Shown: positions 44,702 through 53,491 of the stretch, piece by piece | Position numbering within the stretch: the first letter of the stretch is position 1 | How the letters are laid out: each line of letters begins with the position of its first letter | NCBI RefSeq assembly: GCF_003315635.1 | Contig: NZ_PDCG01000006.1 | Coordinates: 60,221-124,220, forward strand | Direction of reading: 5' to 3' | Origin: Bifidobacterium aemilianum | GTDB taxonomy: Bacteria > Actinomycetota > Actinomycetes > Actinomycetales > Bifidobacteriaceae | Length of the DNA stretch: 64,000 nt | Made by a program: the position numbers and the translations under genes | Notes under the pieces: generated by a model | Told to the model about the DNA's origin: nothing | The model's database searches: none | Seen by the model: the letters and a program-made list of their open reading frames with translations, nothing else

Positions 44702-46345
44702 GTGCAGGTGCCGTCTACACAAATAAACCTGGACAGTGATTCGGATAAATCAAGCGGAAGCGATTCATCCGAGGCTCCTTTCTTCGATGGCACATATTTA
44801 TCACAAGCATCCACTAAGCGCTTTGCCGACCAAAACAGGTCAGGGGCCAAGTTACGTATCTTCGACTATGCGGTCCCCACCTGGAGCATCCTTTACAATG
44901 CGACACTGGTTGCTTTGGACATTCTTATGTCGCTATGGGCTGCCGCGTTTATCTTTCTTATTAGGCCTGAAGCATACACATTTCTGTTACGCAATGAAAA
45001 ATTCGATCACAACGTATTCGTTTTTCTATTGCTGATTGCGGCTGCTTGGATTATTAGTCTTTCTGCAACCCACATCTATGCGCGGCATAGCATGGGGGGA
45101 GGGTACGACATGTATGAAAAGGTGCTGACTGCCCTTTTCTATGATTTTCTGATTTTAAGCACGGCGAGTTACATTCTGAAGCTGGACATTCCAAGGAGCA
45201 TGACTGTATTTGTTCCCTTATGTACAACTTTGCTGACTTTGGTTGAACGCTGGTTGATGAGGCGCAGTTTGCATCGGCATCGCAGGAATGACGAATACAC
45301 ATATGCGACTATCGTTGCGGGATCACCTGAGGGTATTCATACCGTTCTTAAACAGTTGCGTGTCAATAAAAGCATTGGGTATGCTCCGATTGCCGTGTGC
45401 CCTATCGTATGCGCAGATGGTGATTTCGCCGGCAAAGGTGAGCAAAGGATCGAGTCGGCGGTTTTTGTTCCCCAAGACGAGGATGAGGCAAAACTCCAAG
45501 TCCTACCTTTCAATTCCCACTTACCTGAAACAGCTAAATATCTCAAGGCACAAACCGTCCTGATTGCCGATGTGATATCACGGGACTCTGAAACGGCACG
45601 AACCTTGTCTCTAGCCATAGAAGCGATGGGCATCGAACTGGCCTTGTCCGTATCGGTTGCTGATCTGGGAGGATCTTCCCTGAGGTTACGTAATGATCCG
45701 ACCATGCCTGTTCTGACTGCGAGGCTATCGCAGTATTCTCTTACAACACGTGTGTTGAAACGACTGATTGACATTGTACTATCTTTCTGCGCCTTGGTCC
45801 TCTCATCTCCCATCATGATATGGGTGGCTGTGCGGGTAAAACATGAAGATGGTGGGCCTATTTTCTTTGTACAGAAGCGGATCGGGCTTTACGGACGTCC
45901 TTTTAATATGTATAAGTTCCGATCCATGCGAACAGATGCTGAGCAGATTAAAGAGCAGCTTATAGCCGAGTATGGTGTTGGCGACAGGCTTTTATTCAAG
46001 CTGAAGGTAGATCCTCGTGTAACCACAATAGGTCGCTTGATTCGAAAATTCTCTCTGGATGAGTTTCCGCAGTTCTTCAACGTTCTGAAGGGCGATATGA
46101 GCCTGGTCGGACCTCGCCCAGCTCTACCTGAAGAAGTAATAAAATATGGGACCTTGTATTCGTCTAGACTGCTGGTCAAGCCAGGTATAACCGGCATCTG
46201 GCAAATTTCCGGCCGCAGTGACTTAAGTCAGCAGCAATCCGAATTTGCCGATGTTTCGTACATACAAAAATGGTCATTGACAGGAGATATAGCAATATTA
46301 CTCAAGACGGTAGTGGCTGTCTTGAGGGGGACTGGGTCATATTGA
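44702..46345 (+). CDS. Priming sugar-phosphate transferase (WbaP/WcaJ-type, bacterial sugar transferase)
   Basis: Transfers a sugar 1-phosphate to undecaprenyl phosphate, starting repeat-unit synthesis. The 547 residues show a polar N-terminus, four membrane segments (about 60-180), a Rossmann-like middle domain, another membrane segment (about 358-378), then the catalytic domain: FVQKRIGLYGRPFNMYKFRSMR, IRKFSLDEFPQFFNVLKGDMSLVGPRP and PGITGIWQISGRSDL. The Asp/Glu and Arg residues of the polyprenol-phosphate transferase site are all present. GTG 44702 lies close to AGGAG (3 nt); GTG 44708 with 9-nt spacing is equally likely. Its direction is opposite to most of the locus. Confidence 0.93.
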   Translation: MQVPSTQINLDSDSDKSSGSDSSEAPFFDGTYLSQASTKRFADQNRSGAKLRIFDYAVPTWSILYNATLVALDILMSLWAAAFIFLIRPEAYTFLLRNEKFDHNVFVFLLLIAAAWIISLSATHIYARHSMGGGYDMYEKVLTALFYDFLILSTASYILKLDIPRSMTVFVPLCTTLLTLVERWLMRRSLHRHRRNDEYTYATIVAGSPEGIHTVLKQLRVNKSIGYAPIAVCPIVCADGDFAGKGEQRIESAVFVPQDEDEAKLQVLPFNSHLPETAKYLKAQTVLIADVISRDSETARTLSLAIEAMGIELALSVSVADLGGSSLRLRNDPTMPVLTARLSQYSLTTRVLKRLIDIVLSFCALVLSSPIMIWVAVRVKHEDGGPIFFVQKRIGLYGRPFNMYKFRSMRTDAEQIKEQLIAEYGVGDRLLFKLKVDPRVTTIGRLIRKFSLDEFPQFFNVLKGDMSLVGPRPALPEEVIKYGTLYSSRLLVKPGITGIWQISGRSDLSQQQSEFADVSYIQKWSLTGDIAILLKTVVAVLRGTGSY

Positions 46346-46410
46346 TGATAATCAATCGATTGGGAGCAATTCAAGCTGCAGCGTGTTCCTAGAATTTGGT
46401 CACTAATTAC

Positions 46411-47406
46411 TTAGTAGTTGTGGTGACTTAACCAGTAGTTGTAGGCACCTTGTACTGATCCGTAGCGCTGGGCGCAGTAGCCCCAGAACCATTTGAGCTG
46501 GGTCTGATAGTTGTTGGCCCAATCGGCACCAGCACTAGCCATCTTACTGCCAGGTAGAGCCTGGGGGAGTCCATATGCTCCGGATGGATTCTGGGCGTTG
46601 ACCCTCCAGCCTGACTCATGGGAGATAATGTAGACGGTGGCGGTGAAATCGGCCTCAGTGTAGCCGTTGGACAACATGTAATCATGTGCCCACTGCTGCA
46701 TTTCACCGGCGGGTACGGTGGTGCCGATATTGGCAGCGGCAGCTTGGACACTGCTGGTGGACCCGGTGCCGACCAGAATGACCTTGTCGACCGGGGCCTG
46801 CTTTACATAGGAGGCGAAGACGTTGGATGAGGTGACCTTGTCCTTAGACCTGGTGACCAAGCTGGTGGTCTCCATGATGCCTTCCTGGCCTTCGGTTTGG
46901 ACCTTCTCCTGACCCTTCGGCAGGGCGGCGGTCTCCTTCTTTACGGTGTTGAAAGCGATGGCAGCCTCGGAGGTATCTAAGTCTGCTGCTGAACGCTCAA
47001 TAGTGATTACTGTGGATTCCTTAACCTTGCTGCTCAGAGAGGGACTAATCGAATCATCAGGTTCCAGGGTGATGTCACCAGCGTCCAGCACTGACTTGAC
47101 ATCAGTAAAGTTGTTGCCGAAGACCATGCGGGACTTGCCGTTTATCTTGACCTTCACATAGGAAGTGCCACTGTTGGCAGCCCGTAAATCGTCTCGGCTG
47201 GTGCCGCGGGAAACCTCAGTTGCACTGCTACTCGTTGCCGAGTAAGAGGTCAGGTAAGAGCCTTTCTGATGAGACTGGTAGAAGTCGGCGGAAAGAACCC
47301 CGGCACCGGCCACCATGACGATGGTGGCGACAACCGCTACGATCCGCAACCACTGACGCTTGCTCAGTGAGCTCAGGGTGGGCATCTCCTTGCGGTGTCT
47401 GGACAT
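46411..47406 (-). CDS. Secreted G5-domain/lytic transglycosylase-like protein (Rpf-like layout)
   Basis: A 331-residue exported cell-wall protein. Membrane or signal segment about 20-42; then a DUF348-like unit (VKVKINGKSRMVFGNNF..., TLEPDDSISPSL), a G5 domain (about 155-195, LPKGQEKVQTEGQEG) and a C-terminal SLT/Rpf-type muramidase-like domain with YIISHESGWRVNAQNPSGAYGLPQALPGSKM, where the Glu of HESGW is the expected catalytic acid. This is the RpfB architecture without a certain Rpf domain. ATG 47406 has AAGGAG at 4 nt; the frame is open 26 codons further upstream without support. Its 3' end is 65 nt from the priming transferase, convergent. Confidence 0.88.
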   Translation of the reverse strand: MSRHRKEMPTLSSLSKRQWLRIVAVVATIVMVAGAGVLSADFYQSHQKGSYLTSYSATSSSATEVSRGTSRDDLRAANSGTSYVKVKINGKSRMVFGNNFTDVKSVLDAGDITLEPDDSISPSLSSKVKESTVITIERSAADLDTSEAAIAFNTVKKETAALPKGQEKVQTEGQEGIMETTSLVTRSKDKVTSSNVFASYVKQAPVDKVILVGTGSTSSVQAAAANIGTTVPAGEMQQWAHDYMLSNGYTEADFTATVYIISHESGWRVNAQNPSGAYGLPQALPGSKMASAGADWANNYQTQLKWFWGYCAQRYGSVQGAYNYWLSHHNY

Positions 47407-47593
47407 GGTGCTCCTTCTTGATGGTGGTTCTTCCACAATCGTCCGTCTACAGCTGGCGTTGGTCCAACGGCTATTCAACCACATTGACCTGGCTGACTTG
47501 TCGATATCTGGACGAAAGCTATTGCAATTTTAGTACCAAGGGTGGAAGTCTTCACTTTGGATGTATCTGCCTAAGTCGCAAGACGTTATAGAA

Positions 47594-47631
47594 GGGCAAT
47601 GCCCACTCATGAAGAGCTGTGGGCATTGCCC
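47594..47631 (-). terminator. Terminator downstream of trxA
   Basis: GGGCAATGCCCAC (47594-47606) pairs perfectly with GTGGGCATTGCCC (47619-47631), loop 12 nt; on the minus strand it is followed by TTCTATAACGTC. Confidence 0.7.
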
Positions 47632-47648
47632 GGTAGCCAGCAGAGGCA

Positions 47649-48008
47649 TCAGGCCTTGCTGTCGGCCGTCTCGGGTTCCTGGCTCAAGTCGATGTTCTTG
47701 GCCTGCTTGATCAGGTCGTCCAGGTCGGAGGCGCGCAGGGCCCCGGCCTGCTTGAAGATGATCTGGCCTTCCTTGGCGATCATCAGGGTGGGGACGGCCT
47801 GGATCTCGGCCGCGGTGGCCAGCTCCTGGTTCTGGTCGATGTCGACCTTGGCGAAGACGATGTCGGGGTTCTCCTCGCTGGCCTTCTCGTAGACTGGGCC
47901 GAAGGCCTTGCAGGGGCCGCACCAGGTGGCCCAGAAATCCACGAAGACCAGCTTGTTCTTGTTGATGGTCTCTTCAAAGTCTTGTGCACTGACAGCTTGG
48001 GTTGCCAT
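47649..48008 (-). CDS. trxA: Thioredoxin
   Basis: Small cytosolic disulfide reductase of 119 residues. The active site WCGPC (Cys30, Cys33) lies in FVDFWATWCGPCKAFGP, and the cis-proline in AVPTLMI. The C-terminus has about 15 extra polar residues (LSQEPETADSKA) beyond the usual 105. ATG 48008 has GAAAGGAG about 8 nt upstream. It stands alone with its own terminator and is probably reduced by a thioredoxin reductase encoded elsewhere. Confidence 0.95.
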   Translation of the reverse strand: MATQAVSAQDFEETINKNKLVFVDFWATWCGPCKAFGPVYEKASEENPDIVFAKVDIDQNQELATAAEIQAVPTLMIAKEGQIIFKQAGALRASDLDDLIKQAKNIDLSQEPETADSKA

Positions 48009-48221
48009 GTGATCAGCTCCTTTCGTAGGATGCGCCGGTATGACGTATGAACAGTCTCCCAGAAGCTCTCAACAATCTAAGCTCTCAGGCAAAGCCCCAC
48101 AGCTCCCCTCAATCCTCGCTCCAGCCTTGAGTCCTCCCTGGTTTGAGGGGCCTATCACCAGGGGCAGGCTTCGGAACCGCTTGTAGGGTAGGGGGCTTGC
48201 GAACACCCCCCATGCAAGAGG

Positions 48222-48227
48222 GATAAT
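48222..48227 (+). promoter_or_regulatory. -10 element of the DUF4916 gene, leaderless arrangement
   Basis: GATAAT ends 6 nt before ATG 48234; TTGCGA at 48197-48202 could serve as -35 (19-nt spacer). Confidence 0.4.
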
Positions 48228-48233
48228 GGGGGC

Positions 48234-48860
48234 ATGCCAGTTTTGAATGATGAGGTGCCCGACGAGGGTGATTTCGATGCCGGCCGCAAGCGCGGCGAGT
48301 TTGATGCCATCACGCCCGAGGACTTTGTGCGTGGGTCCTCCCAGGGCAATCCCCCTGGTTGGCTTGGTCCTGAGGAGATAGACCGGATTCGTGGCAGCGT
48401 GCCCATACCTTATGTGGAGATTGTCCCGGTCCATACCGACGAGCTGGGCCGCCTGGTCGAGATCGGCTCACTCCTGCGGGTCCGGGCCGATGGCTCCCTG
48501 GAACGCACGCTCATAGCCGGCCGGGTGCTCTTCCACGAAAACCTGCGGGAGGCCATAGCCCGCAACATCGCCAAGGACTTTGGCGAGCTGGCTCTGCCGA
48601 CCCTGCCCCAGTCCATGACCCCCTTCACCGTCGCGGAATTCTTCCCGACTCCAGGGCTGGGCGACTACTATGACCCCCGGCAGCATGCCATAGCCCTGTG
48701 CTACGTGGTTCCCCTGGCTGGCGATTGCAAGCCCCAGGACCAGACTTTGGACATCCAATGGTGTGATCCGCATGGTGAGCAGATGGAGACCTTCATCGAG
48801 CAGATGGTCGATGGCCATGGAGCCATCGTCCGTAAGGCGCTGGCCTGGGCGGGTATCTGA
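48234..48860 (+). CDS. NUDIX-like protein (DUF4916)
   Basis: A 208-residue cytosolic protein matching the actinobacterial DUF4916 group, which has a NUDIX-like fold. Visible stretches are IPYVEIVPVHTDELGRLVEIGSLLR, LIAGRVLFHENLREAIARNIAKDFG (occupying the place of a NUDIX box, though the strict G-x5-E-x7-REUxEE pattern is not kept) and FFPTPGLGDYYDPRQHAIALCYVVP. Catalytic activity is therefore uncertain. The start is supported by a GATAAT hexamer 6 nt upstream rather than a normal ribosome-binding site. The 178-nt gap to the next gene shows nothing recognisable. Confidence 0.8.
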   Translation: MPVLNDEVPDEGDFDAGRKRGEFDAITPEDFVRGSSQGNPPGWLGPEEIDRIRGSVPIPYVEIVPVHTDELGRLVEIGSLLRVRADGSLERTLIAGRVLFHENLREAIARNIAKDFGELALPTLPQSMTPFTVAEFFPTPGLGDYYDPRQHAIALCYVVPLAGDCKPQDQTLDIQWCDPHGEQMETFIEQMVDGHGAIVRKALAWAGI

Positions 48861-49038
48861 CGGCCGCCAGCCGGCTGTGGACCGGCGCCAGATAGCTTGG
48901 CCATCTACGCCTGTGTCCAGGCGGCTGCCCCCGCCCTGGCTCCACGTGCAAGCTGTTGGGCGTCAAGGTGGGGGAGCGGCCCAGGGGTGACATGCCGACG
49001 CATCAAAGGTCATTTCATGCAAAGAAAGGATTGAGCGT

Positions 49039-49893
49039 ATGACTACGAATATGACCCTGCACAACACCATCTATAGGGAAGGTTCAGGCCTGCCGCTGGT
49101 CCTGGTCCATGCCTTTCCTGTTGACCATAGGATGTGGGATGCCTGTGCCCAGGAACTCTCCCGCTTGACTGACGAGGCAGGCATGGCACCCTTCCCCATC
49201 TGGGCTCCCGACATGCCCGGTTCCGGCCACAGCCCAGTCCCCGATTCAGCTGCCACGGGACCGGTGGCTGCGGATGGCTCTTACCCCCAGGCCTTGGACG
49301 CCATGGCCAAGGCCTATCTGAATCTCCTGCATGAGGGAGGCCAGGAGCGGGCCATATGGGTGGGTCTGTCCATGGGCGGCTACCTGGTCATGGATATGCA
49401 GCGGCTTTTCCCTGAAGCGGTGGCGGGTCTGGCCTTATGCGACACCACAGCCAAGGCCGATGACGATGAGCATAGGGCAAACCGTCTGCGGGTTGCCAGT
49501 CAGGCCCTGGAGGGGCAGTCCACCCAGCCGGTCATGCATTTTGCCCAGCCCCAGAGCGGTGATTCCACCGTCAAACGCTCCCCTGCCTTCATAGAGACCA
49601 TGACCGCATGGATCAAGGACCAGAGTCCCGAGGGTATCGCCTGGCGTCAGCGGATGGCTGCCGGTCGCCCGGATCTGATGGACCAGCTAGCCCGGATCAC
49701 CGCGCCCGCCGCTCTCGTCTCCGGTGATCTTGACCCCTCCAGCCCGCCCTCAGTAATGGAGCCCCTGGCCCAGGCCATGATAGGGACTCAGCCAGTCTTC
49801 ACCCGCATAGCGGATTGCGGTCATTTCAGCGCTGTGGAGCATCCGGACCAGCTGGCCCAGGCCCTATTGGCCCTAGTACAGAGGGTTAGTTGA
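49039..49893 (+). CDS. Alpha/beta hydrolase
   Basis: A 284-residue cytosolic hydrolase. The oxyanion region is VLVHAFPVDHRMW, the nucleophile elbow GLSMGG, the acid Asp in LVSGDLDPSSPP and the base His in IADCGHFSAVEHP. It is of the esterase/lactonase/epoxide-hydrolase branch, substrate not predictable. ATG 49039 lies about 8 nt after AAAGGA. It stands between the DUF4916 protein and the L,D-transpeptidase, with about 150 nt gaps on each side. Confidence 0.88.
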   Translation: MTTNMTLHNTIYREGSGLPLVLVHAFPVDHRMWDACAQELSRLTDEAGMAPFPIWAPDMPGSGHSPVPDSAATGPVAADGSYPQALDAMAKAYLNLLHEGGQERAIWVGLSMGGYLVMDMQRLFPEAVAGLALCDTTAKADDDEHRANRLRVASQALEGQSTQPVMHFAQPQSGDSTVKRSPAFIETMTAWIKDQSPEGIAWRQRMAAGRPDLMDQLARITAPAALVSGDLDPSSPPSVMEPLAQAMIGTQPVFTRIADCGHFSAVEHPDQLAQALLALVQRVS

Positions 49894-50044
49894 TCACAGG
49901 CCACCCTCATGCCCCTGCTACTGCCGGGCGGCCATGGACAAGGCTCTGCCTATACGCCCGCTGAGGGATCAGCTCATCTGCTTCCCTCGCATAGTCATAT
50001 CTTGGGGTTAATCTTATCGGAGTATCACAGGAAGGATTTTCAGC

Positions 50045-51679
50045 ATGACCGGTTCTTTTGAGGACTTTGGCATGGAAGAAGGGCGGGGATCGGGCCCCGC
50101 ACAGGCCCCGTCGTCCATGGGTGCCAATTCCTTGCTGGAACAGGACCTGGAGGCGGTGTCGCAAGAAGGAAGGTCCGGTGCGGGCTTCGATCCTGATGAA
50201 ACCGCAACCATGGCGGCCCTGAACCCTAGAGTCGATAACCACCAGCACAAGCTAAGGATGGCTGTGATCATCGGCATCGTGCTGGCGCTTATCCTGCTGG
50301 TTCTCGCCAGCTTCTTTGGCGCCAACTGGTACTTCAAGGACCGTGTGGCACCAGGGGTGTCCTTCGGCTCAGCCAAGGTGACTGGGCAGACACCCCAAGA
50401 GGTCCGCAATACTGTCAAGCAGACCGTCAAGGACTCGACCATAACCCTTAAGGACGCCAAGGGCAAGGTAGTCAGGGCCAGCTTGGAGGATCTTGGTGTC
50501 AAGGTCAACGTGGACCACACCGCCGACAAGCTCCTGGAGGCCAAGCAGTCCAAGGTCATCTCGCATGTCAATCCCCTTGCCAGGCAGGATGTGGGCCTGG
50601 ACGCCACGGTGAACCAGCTGGCCTTGAACGATTTCCTGGTCAAGAGCTTCGTGGGTGAGGATGACCGGGCCCTACCATCGAGCATTGCCTACGACCCTGG
50701 CTCCTCCAGCTTCGTGGCCAAGGAGGGCAAGGGCGGCCGTTCCGTGGTCAGCAAGCCGGTGAGCCAAGAGATTGATGACCTGATCAACCACCCCGGCCAG
50801 GCCAAGTCAGCCAAGGTCAGCTACGAGCAGGTCCCCATGCCCATAGCCGTCGACAAGGCCCAGCAGGCTGCCGACGAGGCCAACAAACGCTTGACCCTCC
50901 ACCTGACCATCGGCAATGGCAATGCCAAGTCCATCGACCTGCCGGCTGACCAGCGGGCGAGCTGGATAGAGCCCAAGGGAGACCTGAAGGCCGGTACCAT
51001 CAGCATCGACTACAAGAAGCAGGCCATTGATGAATTCGCGGCGAAGTCCATCCCTGAGCAGCTCAACCAGGCCATGGTCAGCCAGGAGGACGTCGTCGAC
51101 GATAAGGGCACCGTCCTACTGACCACCACCAAGGGTGTCGACGGAGTCAATGTCAAGAACACCAACACCGTGGCCGACCAGATCCTCAAGGCCCTCCAGA
51201 ACGACCAGCCTGCGGATATCAAGGCCGACGCCGATGTGACCCCGCACGATGTCAAGCAGAAGAAGAGCGAATGGCGCATAGTGGTGGACAAGAGCAACCA
51301 GACCGCCACCGTCTACCAGAACGGCAATGTGGTCAAGAGCTTCCCGGTCTGCACCGGCATGGCGGGAAGCTATGAGTCCGACACCGGCACCTTCGCCATC
51401 TATCTGAAATATGCCATACAGGATATGCGCGGCTTAAATAATGATGGGTCCAAGTACCTGATTCCCGGTGTCAAGTGGGTCAGCTACTACAATGGCGGTG
51501 AGAGCTTCCACACGGCCAGTTGGAACCCTGTGGGCATAGCCACCGGAGACCCGACCCACCGGGGTTCCCATGGTTGCATCAACATGTATGAGCAGGATTC
51601 CCAGTGGATCTACGATCACTGCCCTGAGGGCACCATTGTTCAGGTGATCGGCACTCGGCCGGATGGCCCTGTGCGCTAG
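50045..51679 (+). CDS. L,D-transpeptidase (YkuD) with N-terminal membrane anchor
   Basis: Peptidoglycan cross-linking or anchoring enzyme. The 544 residues have a polar cytoplasmic head (1-69), one membrane segment (about 72-94), two peptidoglycan-binding-type (YoaR/DUF-like) regions rich in Lys/Asp, and a C-terminal YkuD domain from about 415 (WRIVVDKSNQTATVYQNG). The catalytic motif HRGSHGCINM has His509 and Cys511. ATG 50045 has GGAAGG about 9 nt upstream. It ends 22 nt before a strong hairpin. Such enzymes make 3-3 cross-links or attach proteins; which one applies here is not shown. Confidence 0.92.
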   Translation: MTGSFEDFGMEEGRGSGPAQAPSSMGANSLLEQDLEAVSQEGRSGAGFDPDETATMAALNPRVDNHQHKLRMAVIIGIVLALILLVLASFFGANWYFKDRVAPGVSFGSAKVTGQTPQEVRNTVKQTVKDSTITLKDAKGKVVRASLEDLGVKVNVDHTADKLLEAKQSKVISHVNPLARQDVGLDATVNQLALNDFLVKSFVGEDDRALPSSIAYDPGSSSFVAKEGKGGRSVVSKPVSQEIDDLINHPGQAKSAKVSYEQVPMPIAVDKAQQAADEANKRLTLHLTIGNGNAKSIDLPADQRASWIEPKGDLKAGTISIDYKKQAIDEFAAKSIPEQLNQAMVSQEDVVDDKGTVLLTTTKGVDGVNVKNTNTVADQILKALQNDQPADIKADADVTPHDVKQKKSEWRIVVDKSNQTATVYQNGNVVKSFPVCTGMAGSYESDTGTFAIYLKYAIQDMRGLNNDGSKYLIPGVKWVSYYNGGESFHTASWNPVGIATGDPTHRGSHGCINMYEQDSQWIYDHCPEGTIVQVIGTRPDGPVR

Positions 51680-51700
51680 GCGCGAAGGCCAGCCACCGCA

Positions 51701-51741
51701 TCGGACCGCACTTCTCACCTCTGGGTGAAGCTGCGGTCCGA
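51701..51741 (+). terminator. Terminator between the L,D-transpeptidase and gcvH
   Basis: TCGGACCGCA (51701-51710) pairs with TGCGGTCCGA (51732-51741), extended inside by CTTC-CACC/GGTGAAG. The gcvH -10 element starts only 9 nt after it. Confidence 0.75.
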
Positions 51742-51749
51742 ATGTGTTG

Positions 51750-51755
51750 TACCCT
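51750..51755 (+). promoter_or_regulatory. -10 element of gcvH, leaderless arrangement
   Basis: TACCCT ends exactly 7 nt before ATG 51763. No clear -35; the upstream part is the terminator hairpin. Confidence 0.35.
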
Positions 51756-51762
51756 AATGATT

Positions 51763-52176
51763 ATGAATGAGCACGCAAGCGAACAGGCTGCCGAGAATCT
51801 TGAGGTGCCTGAGCACCTGGAGTATTCTACCGAGCATGTTTGGGTGGACCGCACCGTAAGCCCTGCCCTGGTAGGCATTACCGAATACGCGGCCGACCAG
51901 TTCGGTGACTTGGTCTTTGTGGATCTGCCGGAGGTCGAGACCGATGTTCGGGCCGGAGATGAGGTAGTCGAATTGGAATCGGCCAAGGCGGTTCAGCCCC
52001 TGGTCTGCCCGGTGGCCGGAACTGTCAGGTACGTCAACCGAGACGCTGCCGACGATCCTGAGATCATCAACCGTGACCCCTATGGTGAGGGTTGGATGCT
52101 CAAGATAGACCTTGATGATGATCAGCCTGAACTGCTGACTGCCGAAGAGTACGCGGCCGTCGTTCGTAACAGCTGA
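51763..52176 (+). CDS. gcvH: Glycine cleavage system H protein (lipoyl carrier)
   Basis: Carries the lipoyl arm that shuttles the aminomethyl group in glycine cleavage. The 137 residues have the H-protein fold: HVWVDRTVSPALVGITEYAADQFGDLVFVDLP, then the lipoylated Lys75 in ELESAKAVQP, and the C-terminal DPYGEGWMLKIDL. No gcvT, gcvP or lpd lies nearby, but a lipoate ligase is 6 kb downstream. An upstream in-frame ATG (51757) exists; ATG 51763 is preferred because it is 7 nt after a -10 hexamer, with no ribosome-binding site. It may serve lipoate storage or transfer rather than glycine breakdown. Confidence 0.92.
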   Translation: MNEHASEQAAENLEVPEHLEYSTEHVWVDRTVSPALVGITEYAADQFGDLVFVDLPEVETDVRAGDEVVELESAKAVQPLVCPVAGTVRYVNRDAADDPEIINRDPYGEGWMLKIDLDDDQPELLTAEEYAAVVRNS

Positions 52177-52227
52177 GAGCTGCCTGCCTCGGCATGGGGC
52201 GGCGACAACCCAGGTGGAAGTGGAGTT

Positions 52228-53439
52228 ATGGCTCAAGAGACGGATCGGGAACCGGTTCAGGCCGATGATATGGAGACCGTCCCCATTCCCGCACGCAAGG
52301 TCGTCTCCAGCTTCGGTCTGCGCGATAGCCGCCGAAGGCTAGGCCAGCGTTCAGCCAAGAACAACCTGGCCCATAGTCTGTTCTCGCTGGTCTACGGGGT
52401 TTGGGTCCGGCTCTCCTCGGCCCTGGCCGGCAAGCTTGACTGGAGGCCCATGGTTGAGCCTTATGTAGGCTATGGCAATGACGAATACTCCCGTCTGGTC
52501 TGCCGGACGGTATACGCCCCCAGGCACAGCCAGTCCGGGCGGGTTCTACGAGGTATTCGCGGTATGTTGGCCATCCCGGCTCCTGGTATTCATGTGTCCG
52601 TGGCCATAGATGGCGTTCCGGTCTCGACCCTGCAGGTGGGAAAGCTGGAAGTCTATGACAAGGTCGACCCTGGCCAGGGGAGCAGGGCCGATGAGGCTTT
52701 GACTGATGCCTCCGGCTATCTGGACCTGGTGGTCGAGCGTCGTTTGGAACCCGGTCCGCACGAGGTCACCTACCAGGTGGCAGGCAGGGCGCCGGTCAGC
52801 TCCCAGCTCTTCGCCATCCCCTCTGACACCCAAGTCGGCCTGATCTCGGATGTGGACGACACCATTCTGGTCACCCAGGTCCCCACCCTCTGGAAGGCCG
52901 CCTACAACCTCCTCCTGCTCAATCCCCGCAAGCGCGTCTCCGTACCAGGTATGAGCGTGCTCTACAACAAGATCGCCGATCTGTTCCCCCAGGCGCCCTT
53001 CGTCTACCTGTCCACCTCGCCCTGGAACGTGGAGGGGTCAATCCGCCAGTTCATCGGCGACCAGGGTTACCCCATGGGCCCCCTGCTCCTGCGCGACATG
53101 GACCCCAGGCCCAAGAGCTCCATCACCTCCGGGGTCCACCACAAGTTGGAATTCACCGAGCAGCTCATGGCCGACTTTCCGCATATGAAGTTCATCCTCA
53201 TCGGCGACGATGGGCAGAAGGACCCCACCACCTACGCCACCATCGCCCGGCGTTACCCGGGGAGGGTTCTGGCCATCGGCATCCGCCAGTTGAGCCCGCG
53301 CGAGTCCTCGCCCCTGGGCCGCATGTCGGGGTTGGCGGCGACCCAGCCCATGCCGGTCACAGACGTTCCGGTCTTCAACGGCACGACCGGCGCCAACCTG
53401 ATGAAGACCATGCTGCCCTACCTCCGGCAGTTCCACTGA
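52228..53439 (+). CDS. App1-type phosphatidate phosphatase domain protein (DUF2183)
   Basis: A 403-residue HAD-like phosphatase. The N-terminal half (about 80-200) is a beta-rich region; the catalytic half has motif I VGLISDVDDTI (Asp208, Asp210), motif II VYLSTSPWNV, a Lys in HHKLEF and motif III FILIGDDGQKDP. Fungal App1 proteins hydrolyse phosphatidate; bacterial members are uncharacterised. ATG 52228 has GGAAGTGGAG at short spacing. It follows gcvH by 51 nt and precedes the peptidase. No signal peptide or membrane segment, although residues about 50-66 are fairly hydrophobic. Confidence 0.85.
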   Translation: MAQETDREPVQADDMETVPIPARKVVSSFGLRDSRRRLGQRSAKNNLAHSLFSLVYGVWVRLSSALAGKLDWRPMVEPYVGYGNDEYSRLVCRTVYAPRHSQSGRVLRGIRGMLAIPAPGIHVSVAIDGVPVSTLQVGKLEVYDKVDPGQGSRADEALTDASGYLDLVVERRLEPGPHEVTYQVAGRAPVSSQLFAIPSDTQVGLISDVDDTILVTQVPTLWKAAYNLLLLNPRKRVSVPGMSVLYNKIADLFPQAPFVYLSTSPWNVEGSIRQFIGDQGYPMGPLLLRDMDPRPKSSITSGVHHKLEFTEQLMADFPHMKFILIGDDGQKDPTTYATIARRYPGRVLAIGIRQLSPRESSPLGRMSGLAATQPMPVTDVPVFNGTTGANLMKTMLPYLRQFH

Positions 53440-53478
53440 GCTCCAGCCGGAGGTGAACAGCGCTGGTCGGCCCGCACG

Positions 53479-53484
53479 TAGAAT
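53479..53484 (+). promoter_or_regulatory. -10 element of the S9 peptidase gene, leaderless arrangement
   Basis: TAGAAT, ending 7 nt before ATG 53492. Same hexamer and spacing as before the penicillin-binding protein gene at 60265. Confidence 0.45.
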
Positions 53485-53491
53485 GTCAGAT

